Positions 47,220 through 56,373 of a DNA stretch of 64,000 bases are shown here, piece after piece (position 1 is the first letter of the stretch; each line of letters begins with the position of its first letter). The DNA is from Oscillatoria nigro-viridis PCC 7112. Its GTDB lineage: Bacteria; Cyanobacteriota; Cyanobacteriia; Cyanobacteriales; Microcoleaceae. The notes below the pieces were generated by a model. The model had not been told where the DNA came from. It searched no databases and saw only the letters and a program-made list of their open reading frames with translations. The DNA lies in assembly GCF_000317475.1 (NCBI RefSeq), contig NC_019729.1, forward strand, positions 5,842,501 through 5,906,500, read 5' to 3'. Position numbers and translations under genes: made by a program.

Positions 47220-48524
47220 ATGACAAATATGGACGCTTACTGGATGCCCTTCACTGCCAACCGACAGTTTAAAGCGAATCCGCGAATATTGGTTGCGGCA
47301 AAAGATATGCACTTTACAACTGATGATAACCGCTCAATTTTAGATGGTACTGCGGGGCTGTGGTGCGTGAATGCAGGACACGCCCGCGAGACAATTGCCG
47401 AAGCAGTTAAACAGCAGGTTTTGCGTTTGGATTACTCCCCAGCTTTTCAGATGGGACATCCGGGGGCTTTTGAATTGGCGGAACGTTTGGTAAAGATGAT
47501 TCCGGGCAATTTCGATCGCGTTTTCTTTACTAATTCGGGTTCGGAATCTGTAGAAACAGCGTTAAAAATTGCGATTGCTTATCACCGGGTGAAAGGTGAA
47601 GGAACTCGCCAAAGATTGATCGGCAGGGAACGCGGCTATCACGGCGTTGGTTTTGGAGGAATTTCTGTCGGCGGTATCGGTACAAACCGCAAGTTTTTTG
47701 GCAGTTTGCTCGCGGGAGTCGATCATTTGCCTCACACTCACAGTCTCGAACACAATGCTTTCAGCCGCAAACAACCGGAATGGGGAGCGCATTTGGCGGA
47801 TGAATTGGAGCGGATTGTCGCTTTGCACGATGCGTCTAATATTGCAGCGGTAATTGTCGAACCGGTGGCTGGTTCTACAGGGGTTTTGATTCCCCCGAAA
47901 GGTTATTTGGAGAGGCTGCGGGCGATTTGCGACAAATACGGAATTCTGCTGATTTTTGATGAGGTAATTACCGGATTCGGGCGACTCGGATCGAGTTTTG
48001 CTACGGAATATTTTGGGGTGGTTCCCGATATTGTGACGGCGGCGAAAGGGATAACTAACGGTACCGTGCCGATGGGGGCGGTGTTTGTGAAAGAAGGCAT
48101 TTATGATGCTTTTATGAATGCTCCTGAAAATGCGATCGAGCTTTTTCACGGTTATACTTATTCTGGTCATCCTCTGGCTTGTGCGGCTGCTTTGGCGACG
48201 CTGGATATTTATGAGGAAGAAAGGCTGTTTGAACGGGCAGATAAGATGGCTGGTTACTGGGAAGATGCGGTGCATTCTTTGAAGGGCGTGCGGCACGTAA
48301 TTGATGTTCGGAATCTGGGACTGGTGGCGGGTATTGAGTTGGAATCTATTGCTGGGAAGCCGGGGAAACGGGCTTTTGATTGTTTCTTGCAGTGCTATGA
48401 AAAAGGGTTGCTAATTCGCACGACTGGTGATATTATTGCTTTATCGCCGCCGCTGATTATTGAGAAAGAACATATCGATCGCATTGTGGAAATTTTGACA
48501 GGGGTTTTGCAGGAGATGGAGTAG
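47220..48524 (+). CDS. Class III (omega) aminotransferase
   Basis: A PLP enzyme of 434 residues with NSGSESVETALK (cofactor phosphate site), the PLP-pairing Asp247 in IFDEVITGFGR and the Schiff-base Lys276 in TAAKGITNGTVPMG. The overall pattern (WMPFTANRQFK start, LWCVNAGH) matches beta-alanine/omega-amino acid:pyruvate aminotransferases. The amino donor is not certain. The ATG at 47220 follows an AT-rich leader. It is transcribed alone toward tldD with a repeat element after it. Confidence 0.9.
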   Translation: MTNMDAYWMPFTANRQFKANPRILVAAKDMHFTTDDNRSILDGTAGLWCVNAGHARETIAEAVKQQVLRLDYSPAFQMGHPGAFELAERLVKMIPGNFDRVFFTNSGSESVETALKIAIAYHRVKGEGTRQRLIGRERGYHGVGFGGISVGGIGTNRKFFGSLLAGVDHLPHTHSLEHNAFSRKQPEWGAHLADELERIVALHDASNIAAVIVEPVAGSTGVLIPPKGYLERLRAICDKYGILLIFDEVITGFGRLGSSFATEYFGVVPDIVTAAKGITNGTVPMGAVFVKEGIYDAFMNAPENAIELFHGYTYSGHPLACAAALATLDIYEEERLFERADKMAGYWEDAVHSLKGVRHVIDVRNLGLVAGIELESIAGKPGKRAFDCFLQCYEKGLLIRTTGDIIALSPPLIIEKEHIDRIVEILTGVLQEME

Positions 48525-48553
48525 GATTTAATGAACCGCGAAGGCGCGAATAC

Positions 48554-48692
48554 CGCCAGGGACTGAAGTCCCTGTCTCATAGCGAAAGTCCTCTTAAGAG
48601 GACTGAACAAATCATCAGTCCTCTTAAGAGGACTTCAACTTTGAGGCGGGAGTTTAAACCCCTGCCGGATTGTGGGAAGGTCGGTTAATTTG
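48554..48692. repeat. Dispersed palindromic repeat related to 10824-11021
   Basis: Contains CGCCAGGGACTGAAGTCCC, a pair of self-complementary AGTCCTCTTAAGAGGACT blocks (about 48587-48604 and 48617-48634) and a TTTGAGGCGGGAGTTTAAACCCC tail. The order of motifs follows the core of the element at 10824-11021, but the 13-bp ends are missing. The flanks carry CTTTGCGTC-CGCGGTTCG sequence, another dispersed repeat, also seen near 47095. Confidence 0.6.
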
Positions 48693-48793
48693 ACTCTCTT
48701 TTATTGCTTCGCGCTCTTTGCGTCCTCGCGGTTCGTTCAAATAATTAAAAAGCGCTATAATAATTGACAAGTAACGACGAATGACGAATAACT

Positions 48794-50281
48794 ATGGTAC
48801 TGTTAACTGCAAAAATCTCTGCTAACGAGTTAGCAAATTTGGCTGTAGATTTGATTCGGAAAACAGGTTGCGAGTACGGTGATGTGCGTTTTTGCAGTTA
48901 TCGAAGGCAGAATCTTTACGCGCGCGATCGATCTTTAAGTCAACTGTCAGATAATGTAAGTTCCGGTTTTGGCGTGCGAGTGCTTCTCGACGGCGCTTGG
49001 GGGTTTGCCGCCAGTCACAGCAAAACGCCGGCAGAGGTTGCAAGAATAGTCGCTTTGGCTGTAGAAATCGCTAAAGGCAGCCGCTTGACTCAGAAGGAAC
49101 CGGTGCGGTTGGTGCCTGTGGAAAAATATGTCGATACCTACATTACTCCCATCGCCATCGATCCTTTTTCTGTACCAGTTGCTGAGAAAGCCGAACTGCT
49201 GCTAACTATCAACGAGAAGCTGCTAGCACACGCCGCACAAGGCATCAAAAAAGCTGATTCTTTTTTGCAGTCCAGCCGCGAAGACAAGGTTTTTGCTTCT
49301 ACAGAAGGCTCGCTAATCGAACAAACAATCTACCGCAGCTATGCTGGTTTTGACTGTACTGCAATTGCGGGCGGCGATGCCCAAAGTCGCAGTTACGAAC
49401 GCCCGCCGCTGAATATCGGTTACGAACATATTAATCCCGATGATTTGTTGAGTCAAATCGAAAGAGTTGCCGCTGAAGCTATTGAGAAAGTGGCTGCTCC
49501 CAAACTCCCGGCTGGTATTTGCAAATCGCTGATTCTCAAACCGACAAATTTGTTCTTAACTATTCACGAATCTGTCGGACATCCAACTGAATTAGACCGG
49601 GTTTACGGCTACGAATCTAATTTTGCTGGCACGAGCTTTGCTACTACCGATCATTTAAATAAACTGCAATATGCTGCACCTTGGGTGAATTTTAAGTGCG
49701 ATCGCACTCAGCCGGGCGGTCGCGGTACAATGGGTTACGATGATGAGGGCGTAAAATCACAAGAGTGGTACGTTGTCAAGGATGGAATTTTAGTTGATTA
49801 TCTCACTGACAGAGAGACGGCTTATCGCCTCGGACGCGGTAGCAGCAACGGTTCTGCTTGCGCTGACAGTTGGTCGAGCGTGCCGATGGTGAGAATTCCC
49901 AATTTGGGATTGGAGCCGGGCCCGGATGGCGGCAGCCATACTGCTACTTTAGCGGAGATGATTGCGGATACGGAAGACGGGATTTTAATCGACGGTATGG
50001 GTAGTTATTCGATTGACCAGCAGCGGCGGAATTTTCAATTCGGCGGCGATGCTTTTTGGAAGGTGGAAAAAGGTAAAGTTGTCGGTATGTTGAAGGATGT
50101 AACTTATCAGGCGATGACTACTGATTTCTGGAATCAAATAGATGCGATAGGGCCGGCTTCGGAACGGGTGCAGTGCGGCACGAATATGTGCGGAAAAGGC
50201 GAGCCGATGCAGGTTGCTCAGATGACTCACGCTTGTGTGCCGGTGCGAGTGAGGGATATTCAAATTGGGGGAAATTCTTAA
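48794..50281 (+). CDS. tldD: TldD metalloprotease
   Basis: The 495-residue protein carries the TldD zinc motif HESVGHPTELDR near residue 258, together with the YDDEG segment and the C-terminal GxGxC-like CGTNMCGKGEPM. TldD works with TldE (PmbA) as a heterodimeric protease that degrades unfolded peptides and matures some peptide products such as microcin B17. The partner tldE lies 660 bases downstream, separated by a small two-gene insert and itself split by an intron. ATG at 48794 is the start. Confidence 0.95.
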   Translation: MVLLTAKISANELANLAVDLIRKTGCEYGDVRFCSYRRQNLYARDRSLSQLSDNVSSGFGVRVLLDGAWGFAASHSKTPAEVARIVALAVEIAKGSRLTQKEPVRLVPVEKYVDTYITPIAIDPFSVPVAEKAELLLTINEKLLAHAAQGIKKADSFLQSSREDKVFASTEGSLIEQTIYRSYAGFDCTAIAGGDAQSRSYERPPLNIGYEHINPDDLLSQIERVAAEAIEKVAAPKLPAGICKSLILKPTNLFLTIHESVGHPTELDRVYGYESNFAGTSFATTDHLNKLQYAAPWVNFKCDRTQPGGRGTMGYDDEGVKSQEWYVVKDGILVDYLTDRETAYRLGRGSSNGSACADSWSSVPMVRIPNLGLEPGPDGGSHTATLAEMIADTEDGILIDGMGSYSIDQQRRNFQFGGDAFWKVEKGKVVGMLKDVTYQAMTTDFWNQIDAIGPASERVQCGTNMCGKGEPMQVAQMTHACVPVRVRDIQIGGNS

Positions 50282-50301
50282 TTAGATTGTAGGCTTTTAA
50301 T

Positions 50302-50643
50302 GTGAAAATTCCAGCGGATGCTATCATACCCGAAGCAAAGTTGACGCGCTATTTACTTGTTCCCAAAGCACAAGATGACAAGTCAAAATTTCTCGCTCAA
50401 GGGGGTTTTAGTCAAGATAACCCAGAAGCTTTGTTAGCAGCCATCCAGTTTTTGATAGCGTCGGCTGAGGCTGTAGAAGATGGTGCTAATGAATTCGGAA
50501 AGTTCTTTCGCGCTGAAGGTGAGCTGCCAGGAGTTAACGGACGTAATTTAGCAGTTGTTACAATTTGGTTGCAGTGGCAAATTGACGGAAGTTTTCATTT
50601 TATTACTCTCAAACCGAAAAAGGAGTCTCGACGTGAAACTTGA
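50302..50643 (+). CDS. DUF6883-like small protein
   Basis: The 113-residue frame starts with GTG at 50302, 20 bases after tldD. The pattern KLTRYLLVPKAQDDKSKFLAQGGFSQDNPEALLAAIQ, then GELPGVNGRNLAVVTIWL and FHFITLKP, matches the short DUF6883 family often found next to DUF4926 genes or at the end of polymorphic toxins. No catalytic set is certain. It overlaps the next gene by 11 bases, so the two are co-translated. A toxin-antitoxin-like role is a hypothesis from family context only. Confidence 0.65.
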   Translation: MKIPADAIIPEAKLTRYLLVPKAQDDKSKFLAQGGFSQDNPEALLAAIQFLIASAEAVEDGANEFGKFFRAEGELPGVNGRNLAVVTIWLQWQIDGSFHFITLKPKKESRRET

Positions 50644-50881
50644 ACTTTACCAGCGTGTAGCATTGTGTCGGGATCTACCGCTATATCAGCTAAAAAAAGG
50701 CGATGTAGCGATGTTAGTCGATCGCGTACCTCACCCAAACGAAGGCGAAGATGGCTGCGTTCTAGAAATATTTAATGCTTTAGGAGAATCGATTTTAGTT
50801 GTGGCTGTCTCCCGTTCTGATGTGGAACTTCTGCGAGCTGATGAAGTGTTAGCAGTTCGCTCTTTAGTACAGGCGAGTTAA
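50633..50881 (+). CDS. DUF4926-like small protein
   Basis: The GTG at 50633 gives 82 residues (VKLELYQRVALCRDLPLYQLKKGDVAMLVDRV...) that follow the DUF4926 plan: a short helix, L-x-x-G-D-V, a five-strand beta region and a final RADEVLAVR. A longer frame from 50555 would run inside the upstream gene and has no family support. The coupled pair sits between tldD and tldE, normally neighbours or co-expressed, so it looks like an insertion into that unit. Confidence 0.65.
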   Translation: MKLELYQRVALCRDLPLYQLKKGDVAMLVDRVPHPNEGEDGCVLEIFNALGESILVVAVSRSDVELLRADEVLAVRSLVQAS

Positions 50882-50941
50882 CCGCTGTATCGCGGTTCAA
50901 AATGTTTTCAAATACAACAAATTTTCCTAGCATTTTAGCTT

Positions 50942-51385
50942 ATGCTCGTAACATCCCCCCCACTTTTAAGTGAAGACCAAGCCTTATCTTTACTAGAAAA
51001 AGCAGTCAAACAATCGGAAGCCGAAGCAGTATTTGTCAGTCTCTCTACTGGCGAAGAATCTCTTTCGAGATTCTCGGAAAATCAAATCAGCCAAAATATT
51101 AGCAAAGCTGTATTTAGCCTGAGCATTACTAGCTATTTCGGCAAGAAAAGCGCCTCTGCATCTGTTACAGAATTTGATGAAGATGCGATCGCCTCCGCAG
51201 TCAAGCGATCGGAAGAATTGGCCAGAATTGCGCCGGCAGACCCCGAATGGATGCCGCTGCTGCCGCCTCAAACCTACGATTTGCGCTCGCCCGCCTTCGA
51301 CGCAGCAACGGCAACTGTATCGCCTCTAGCGCGGGCCAAAATGGTGCAGCAAGGTGCGATTCGTTCAGTCGAAACCGAGAAATTG
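50942..51385 (+). CDS. tldE: TldE/PmbA 5' exon, interrupted by group II intron
   Basis: The frame from ATG 50942 reads as a TldE/PmbA-type protein (LSLSITSYFGKKSASASVTEFDEDAI; ARAKMVQQGAIRSVETEKL) up to codon 148 (TTG at 51383). It then meets intron sequence and a stop at 51416. Joined to the frame at 53961 it gives 447 residues, close to the 450 of E. coli PmbA. TldE lacks the zinc motif and is the non-catalytic partner of TldD. The exact exon boundary is uncertain by a few bases to about 85 bases. Confidence 0.8.
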
Positions 51386-52014
51386 GGGGATGACTGGCTT
51401 CTACAGGGTAATCCATGAGGATTGAGTTCGCACTTTAATCCCTTGTAGATGACAACTTCATAACCTTGCAGGTGAGCGTTAGTATCCTAGAAAACGATAA
51501 GTCCTGCCCCTCAGACGTAGAGGTGAAAGCATATCTCCCACTGTAGAGACTAGCCATCAATCGGTGAAGCGGAGATAAAAGCGGAAAGAGCCACTAGCCT
51601 AAAAGTGGTATCCCGTGAGCAAGTTCCTACGGATAGCAAATGCGAAGTCACTGCCTGAATCACCGTTACGGCGAACCAGCGAAATAAGGCTTTATGCGCT
51701 GGTAGTCCCAAAAGGGCATTAGTACAGGGTGGTATGAGAATTTTGCCCGACATACCTACGTTACCCAAAAACTCGGTGAAGAGGTGACATCCTAACGGAA
51801 CAGACCAATGGTTATGAGGAACGAAGTAACCCACCTGATTACTCTCGAAGAGGTCGAATACTTCGAGCAGTCAGCTAAGACGAAACATCTGGACTTCCAG
51901 GTAACAGGTGGTAGAGATTGAGTCAAAAGCCAACGCCTCACTGCAATGGTGAGGATATGCTAACGGACTTACGGTAATACGGATGGTATAGCTACAAGTA
52001 GCAATGAATATGTT

Positions 52015-53831
52015 ATGAACACGGTAGAAAAACCGATGTATGAATGGAACGATATCAACTGGCGAAAGCTAGAGCGTAACGTTTTAAATTGCAAAAGCGG
52101 ATATATCAAGCGTCTAATCGTGGTGATGTCAAGCTAGTACGCAGACTCCAGAAACTGTTGATAAGTTCTTGGGCAGCAAAAGCATTATCGGTTCGTCGGG
52201 TAACACAAGATAATCAAGGAAAGAAGACGGCAGGCGTGGACGGTGTTAAATCGCTGACCCCAAAGCAACGTCTCGCACTGATAGATAAAATATCATTGGG
52301 TTCAAAGGTTAAGCCAACACGCCGAGTTTGGATACCCAAACCAGGGACAGATGAGGAAAGACCGTTAGGCATACCGACAATGGAAGACCGAGCCTTGCAA
52401 GCGTTAGTCAAACTGGTGTTAGAACCAGAATGGGAAGCGCGATTTGAACCTAACTCATACGGGTTCAGACCAGGACGCTCGTGCCACGATGCAATAGGAG
52501 CAATATTCAGTGCGGTAAGTCAGAAATCAAAATATGTGCTGGATGCCGATATCAGTAAATGCTTCGACCGCATTAACCATGATGTACTTCTCTCAAAATT
52601 AAATACCTATCCTACCCTACGGAGACAAATCCGGGCTTGGTTAAAAGCTGGTGTTATGGATGGAAACAAGCTGTTCCCAACTGATGAAGGGACACCACAG
52701 GGCGGGGTGATTTCACCTCTACTTGCCAATGTCGCCTTACATGGGATTGAGGAATTGATTATGGGTTTAGCCCCAAAATTCGAGATGAGAGACTCTCGTG
52801 GTCATACTTATGGATTACGAGACAAAATCAAATCGATTTCACTGATACGATATGCGGACGATTTCGTAGTTCTCCATGAGGATGTAGAAGTTGTGAAGCT
52901 GTGTAAGGTTGAGATAGAGAAGTGGTTAAGTGACATTGGGTTAGAATTAAAGCCGAGTAAAACAAGATTAGCCCACACCCTGAATAAACTAGATGATGAA
53001 AAACCTGGATTTAACTTTCTAGGATTCAACATCAGGCAGTTTCCAGTAGGAAAACACAACTCAAGTAAGGGAACTAGAGGCACTTTATTGGGCTTTAAAA
53101 CTATTATCAGCCCTAGCAAGGAAAGTCAGAAAAGGCACTACAGAAAAGTTGCGGAAGTAATAAATAAATCGCGTGGGTTAAACCAAGCGACTTTAATAAA
53201 AAATCTCAATCCTATCATTAGGGGTTGGTGTAACTACTTCTCAACAGTCGTCAGCAAGAAAATATTTGATAGGCTGTGGCACTTAGTGGTTTGGAAGCTT
53301 CTCAAATGGGGTCGCCATCGTCATAGGAACAAGGGCAGAGGATGGACACGCCTTAAATACTTCAAAACCGTAGAAGGCAATAACTGGGTGTTCGCAACCG
53401 GAGAGGGTAACAATCCTCTAAAGCTCATACAACATAGTTCCACTGAAATAAAGCGCTATGTAAAAGTAAAAGGGATGGCATCACCCTATGACGGTGACTG
53501 GATATATTGGAGTTCAAGAATGGGAGTACACCCAGAAATACCCGTAAGAGTAGCCAAACTACTCAAGCGACAAAAAGGGAAATGCGCTCACTGCGATAAC
53601 TACTTCAAAGATGGAGATTCGATAGAGGTTGACCACATCGCCCCCAAATCGAAAGGTGGAAAGGAATCGTATGATAATTGGCAGCTACTCCATCGACATT
53701 GCCACGACACAAAGACTGCCAATGATGGCAGTCTTGGTAACAAATCTAGCTGCAAAAGTGCTAAACCTAAGCCACCAGTGGAACCAAGCCTTTGGGCTTG
53801 GGAAAACGATATGTTGGTAATGACGTACTGA
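52015..53831 (+). pseudogene. Intron-encoded RT/maturase/HNH protein with N-terminal frameshift
   Basis: From TTG at 52089 a 580-residue frame carries the reverse transcriptase (YADDFVVL near residue 255; PLGIPTMEDRALQALV; GTPQGGVISPLLANV), domain X (WCNYFSTVVSKKIFDRLWHLV) and an HNH endonuclease (CAHCDNYF near 499, EVDHIAPKSKGG, LLHRHCHDTK). The expected start (MNTVEKPMYEWNDINWRKLERNV) is present from ATG 52015 but in a different frame. A single missing base in the T/A run at about 52082-52088 would join it to KLQKRIYQAS. So the gene is nearly intact with one frameshift, either real inactivation or a sequencing error. Confidence 0.85.
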
Positions 53832-53853
53832 TGACAACAGCCGTTTTATTGAG

Positions 53854-53887
53854 GAGCGGAATGATGGGAAACTATCACGTTCCGTTT
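53854..53887 (+). ncRNA. Group II intron domain V
   Basis: The 34-base hairpin starts GAGCGGAAUG and ends ACGUUCCGUUU, with a GAAA-type tetraloop region and the conserved AGC triad and AC bulge. This matches bacterial/chloroplast-like domain V. It lies 23 bases after the maturase stop, the normal arrangement. It is the catalytic metal-binding element of the ribozyme. Confidence 0.88.
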
Positions 53888-53960
53888 TGGAGAGCAGTGG
53901 AGGAGGCGACTCCTTCACTGACTTTAATCTTGCGCCATTGCCGCACAGGGGGGGGCTCAC

Positions 53961-54860
53961 GGTTCGGGTACTTTGAGCGCTGAGGCGTCGCTGTACGCGA
54001 TCGCCTCGTCAACCGGACTCCGCGCCTGCAACCAGTCTACAGAGGCGGATTTCAGCTTGACTGCTCGCGTTGAAGACGGTTCTAGCTGGGCGAAGAGCAC
54101 TGCTTGGAGTATCAACGAATTGCCGATCGCCCAATTAGCAGAACAAGTGCTCGATCGGGCGATCGCATCTCGCAACCCGCGCCCCATCACTCCCGGCGTT
54201 TATCCGGTAATCTTTGACGGCGCTGCTTTTGCGGGCTTGCTACCGTGGGTGATTTGGGGGCTGGATGCGAGGGCGGCGGATGAGGGGCGATCGTTTATGT
54301 CGATCGCCGATGCAGAGGGAAAACCAGCGGGAAACCGCGCGGGGGAACAACTTTTTAGCCCGTTAGTGCAAGTGCAGCGCGATCCGGCTCATCCTTTGCT
54401 GCGATCGAATACTTTTTTCGGCGACGGATTGAGCAATAACTATTTGGAAATCATCAAAGATGGCGTACCTCAAAGTTTGTCTTATTCCCGCTACTGGGCC
54501 GCACAAAAAGGCAAAGAGGCAAAAGGTGCTTTTTACCCGATCGTGATGACAGGTTCCGACCAAAGTTTAGCAGATTTAATTGCTCAAACCGAGCGCGGAA
54601 TTTTCGTCAGTCGAGCTTGGTACGTGCGCTACGTTAATCCGAAAACATTGGAAGTAACGGGAATGACTCGCGACGGTACTTTTTGGATTGAGGATGGCAA
54701 AATTGCTTATCCGATTAAAAACCTGCGTTTCAATCAAGTTTTACCTGATATGTTGCGCGATGTGGATGCAGTTAGTGCGGTGAAGCGTTACGGCGGTAGT
54801 GTCGTGCCCGGAGTGCGCGTGAAAGCTTTTAATTTCACGAGTATTACTGACAGTTTGTAA
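53961..54860 (+). CDS. tldE: TldE/PmbA 3' exon
   Basis: From GGT at 53961 the frame reads GSGTLSAEASLYAIASSTGLRACNQSTEADFSLTARVED, the segment that directly follows the 5' exon in TldE proteins. It continues to the conserved C-terminal part (FFGDGLSNNYLEIIKDG; GIFVSRAWYVRYVNP; MTRDGTFWIEDGKI) and a TAA at 54858. Standing alone it has no good start, so expression depends on splicing or the gene is broken. The stop codon lies in the first unit of a 97-bp tandem duplication. Confidence 0.85.
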   Translation, partial: GSGTLSAEASLYAIASSTGLRACNQSTEADFSLTARVEDGSSWAKSTAWSINELPIAQLAEQVLDRAIASRNPRPITPGVYPVIFDGAAFAGLLPWVIWGLDARAADEGRSFMSIADAEGKPAGNRAGEQLFSPLVQVQRDPAHPLLRSNTFFGDGLSNNYLEIIKDGVPQSLSYSRYWAAQKGKEAKGAFYPIVMTGSDQSLADLIAQTERGIFVSRAWYVRYVNPKTLEVTGMTRDGTFWIEDGKIAYPIKNLRFNQVLPDMLRDVDAVSAVKRYGGSVVPGVRVKAFNFTSITDSL

Positions 54861-55039
54861 CTCACACATTTCTAACAATCTGTAGGGGCGGGTTTCACAA
54901 ACAATCACAGCCAACAAAGAACAATCTCTCAAACCCGCCCCCACTGACAGTTTGTGACTCACACATTTCTAACAATCTGTAGGGGCGGGTTTCACAAACA
55001 ATCACAGCCAACAAAGAACAATCTCTCAAACCCGCCCCC
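54846..55039. repeat. Two tandem 97-bp copies at the end of tldE
   Basis: Units 54846-54942 and 54943-55039 are nearly identical. Each begins with the last codons of tldE (ACTGACAGTTTG, then TAA in unit 1 and TGA in unit 2) and contains an imperfect inverted repeat with GTAGGGGCGGGTTT and AAACCCGCCCCCAC arms. Stems of this type could act as a terminator after tldE. Confidence 0.85.
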
Positions 55040-55182
55040 ACCCAGATTAATGCGAGTGATTTATCGTGAAGGTAGAGTATTTATTTTGATAGTTAGGATT
55101 AAAACCAGCTATTATAGTCATCAGTCTGGTGTCTGTTGTTAGTAACAATTCCCAATTCCCAATTCCCAATTACCAATTCTCA

Positions 55183-56307
55183 ATGAATCAATATTTTGCT
55201 ACAGTTGCGCGCGGTTTAGAAACTATTGCCGCCCAAGAATTAGAACGTTTAGGGGCTCAGGATGTCAAGCCAGATTTTACTGGGGTTTACTTTGCGGGCG
55301 ATCGCACTTTATTGTACCGCGTCAATCTGTGGTCTAGAACAATTTTTCGAGTGTTAATGCCGATCGCCGAATTCCGGTGTTACAACTCGGATATGCTCTA
55401 CCGCGAAGTGCAGAAAATCCCTTGGGACGAATACTTATATCCCGAAAATACGTTAGCAGTAAACTGCACCGGCGGCAACGAAAAGTTGAACCACACTCAC
55501 TTTACAGCTTTGCAAGTCAAAAATGCGATCGCCGACCAACAGCGCCTTCAATTTAACAAGCGTTCTAATGTCGATGTAGATCATCCCGATTTGCTAATTA
55601 ACATTCACATTCATCAAGATAGAGCTATTTTAAGTTTAGACAGTTCTGGAGGCAGTTTGCACCGCCGGGGATATCGACCGGCGATGGGGCTTGCTCCCCT
55701 CAAAGAAACCCTAGCTGCGGCTTTGTTGGAGATGGCAGAATGGACGCCTGATTTGCCGTTTTTAGACCCGATGTGCGGTTCTGGAACTTTGCCTTTGGAA
55801 GCGACTTTAAAGGCGTTGAATATTGCACCGGGATTGTTTCGAGAAAAGTTTGGATTTATGACTTGGCGGGATTTTGACGAACCTTTGTGGGATAAATTGT
55901 GGGCAGAAGCTGAAAACAGCGAGTTACCGGAGCTTAAACAGGTGATTGCAGGGTGCGATCGCGATTTTGATATGTTAACTCAAGCTCGCACGAACGCGCA
56001 GCAAGCCGGTATTTCCGGTAAGATTCAGTTTGCTCAAACCGAATTGTCTCAGTTGGAAGCCCCCGCAGACAGAGGCGTTTTGATTTGCAATCCTCCCTAC
56101 GGAGAGCGCCTGGGAGATGCTAGCGAATTGGGAGATTTGTACAAGATGTTGGGGGATATTTTCAAGCATCGTTTTAAAGGTTGGAATGCGTTTATTTTAA
56201 CTGGCAATAAGGAGTTGGGTAAAAAGGTGGGACTCAGGACATCGCGGCGAATTCCTGTTTATAATGGATCGATTCCGTGTACGTTGCTCAAGTATGAACT
56301 GTATTAA
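55183..56307 (+). CDS. THUMP-type class I RNA methyltransferase (RlmL/YpsC-like)
   Basis: The 374-residue form from ATG 55183 is preferred over the longer frame at 55129, whose extra 18 codons come from a CCCAATT simple repeat. The N-terminus (YFATVARGLETIAAQELERLGAQDV) is a ferredoxin-like/THUMP region. The UPF0020 methyltransferase follows, with DPMCGSGTLPLEA near 195 and NPPYGERLGD near 302, an N2-guanine or N6-adenine RNA methylation motif. By family it modifies 23S rRNA (RlmL/YpsC-like) in the cytosol. The gene ends 66 bases before the restriction-modification pair. Confidence 0.9.
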   Translation: MNQYFATVARGLETIAAQELERLGAQDVKPDFTGVYFAGDRTLLYRVNLWSRTIFRVLMPIAEFRCYNSDMLYREVQKIPWDEYLYPENTLAVNCTGGNEKLNHTHFTALQVKNAIADQQRLQFNKRSNVDVDHPDLLINIHIHQDRAILSLDSSGGSLHRRGYRPAMGLAPLKETLAAALLEMAEWTPDLPFLDPMCGSGTLPLEATLKALNIAPGLFREKFGFMTWRDFDEPLWDKLWAEAENSELPELKQVIAGCDRDFDMLTQARTNAQQAGISGKIQFAQTELSQLEAPADRGVLICNPPYGERLGDASELGDLYKMLGDIFKHRFKGWNAFILTGNKELGKKVGLRTSRRIPVYNGSIPCTLLKYELY

Positions 56308-56373
56308 ATATTTATAGAACATATCTCACTCAACTTGGCAATAGCCAATATTAATTGGAAGAGGTTAGGCTAA

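Larger units (their letters stand above)
51386..53960 (+). mobile_element. Group II intron with reverse transcriptase/maturase
   Basis: About 2.57 kb separates the two halves of tldE in the same orientation. The 5' 630 bases are non-coding and rich in short stems (domain I-III region). The reverse transcriptase lies in domain IV. A textbook domain V hairpin is at 53854-53887 and a domain VI-like hairpin at about 53894-53920. The ends are set here by exon continuity. A GTGAGCG at 51471 (close to the GUGYG 5' consensus) and the end of domain VI near 53927 suggest the true intron may be a little shorter, with extra bases in the flanks. Confidence 0.85.

Noticed and set aside
55129-55182. Eighteen-residue extension of the RNA methyltransferase
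   Set aside because: It translates a CCCAATT simple repeat; the conserved protein begins at 55183.
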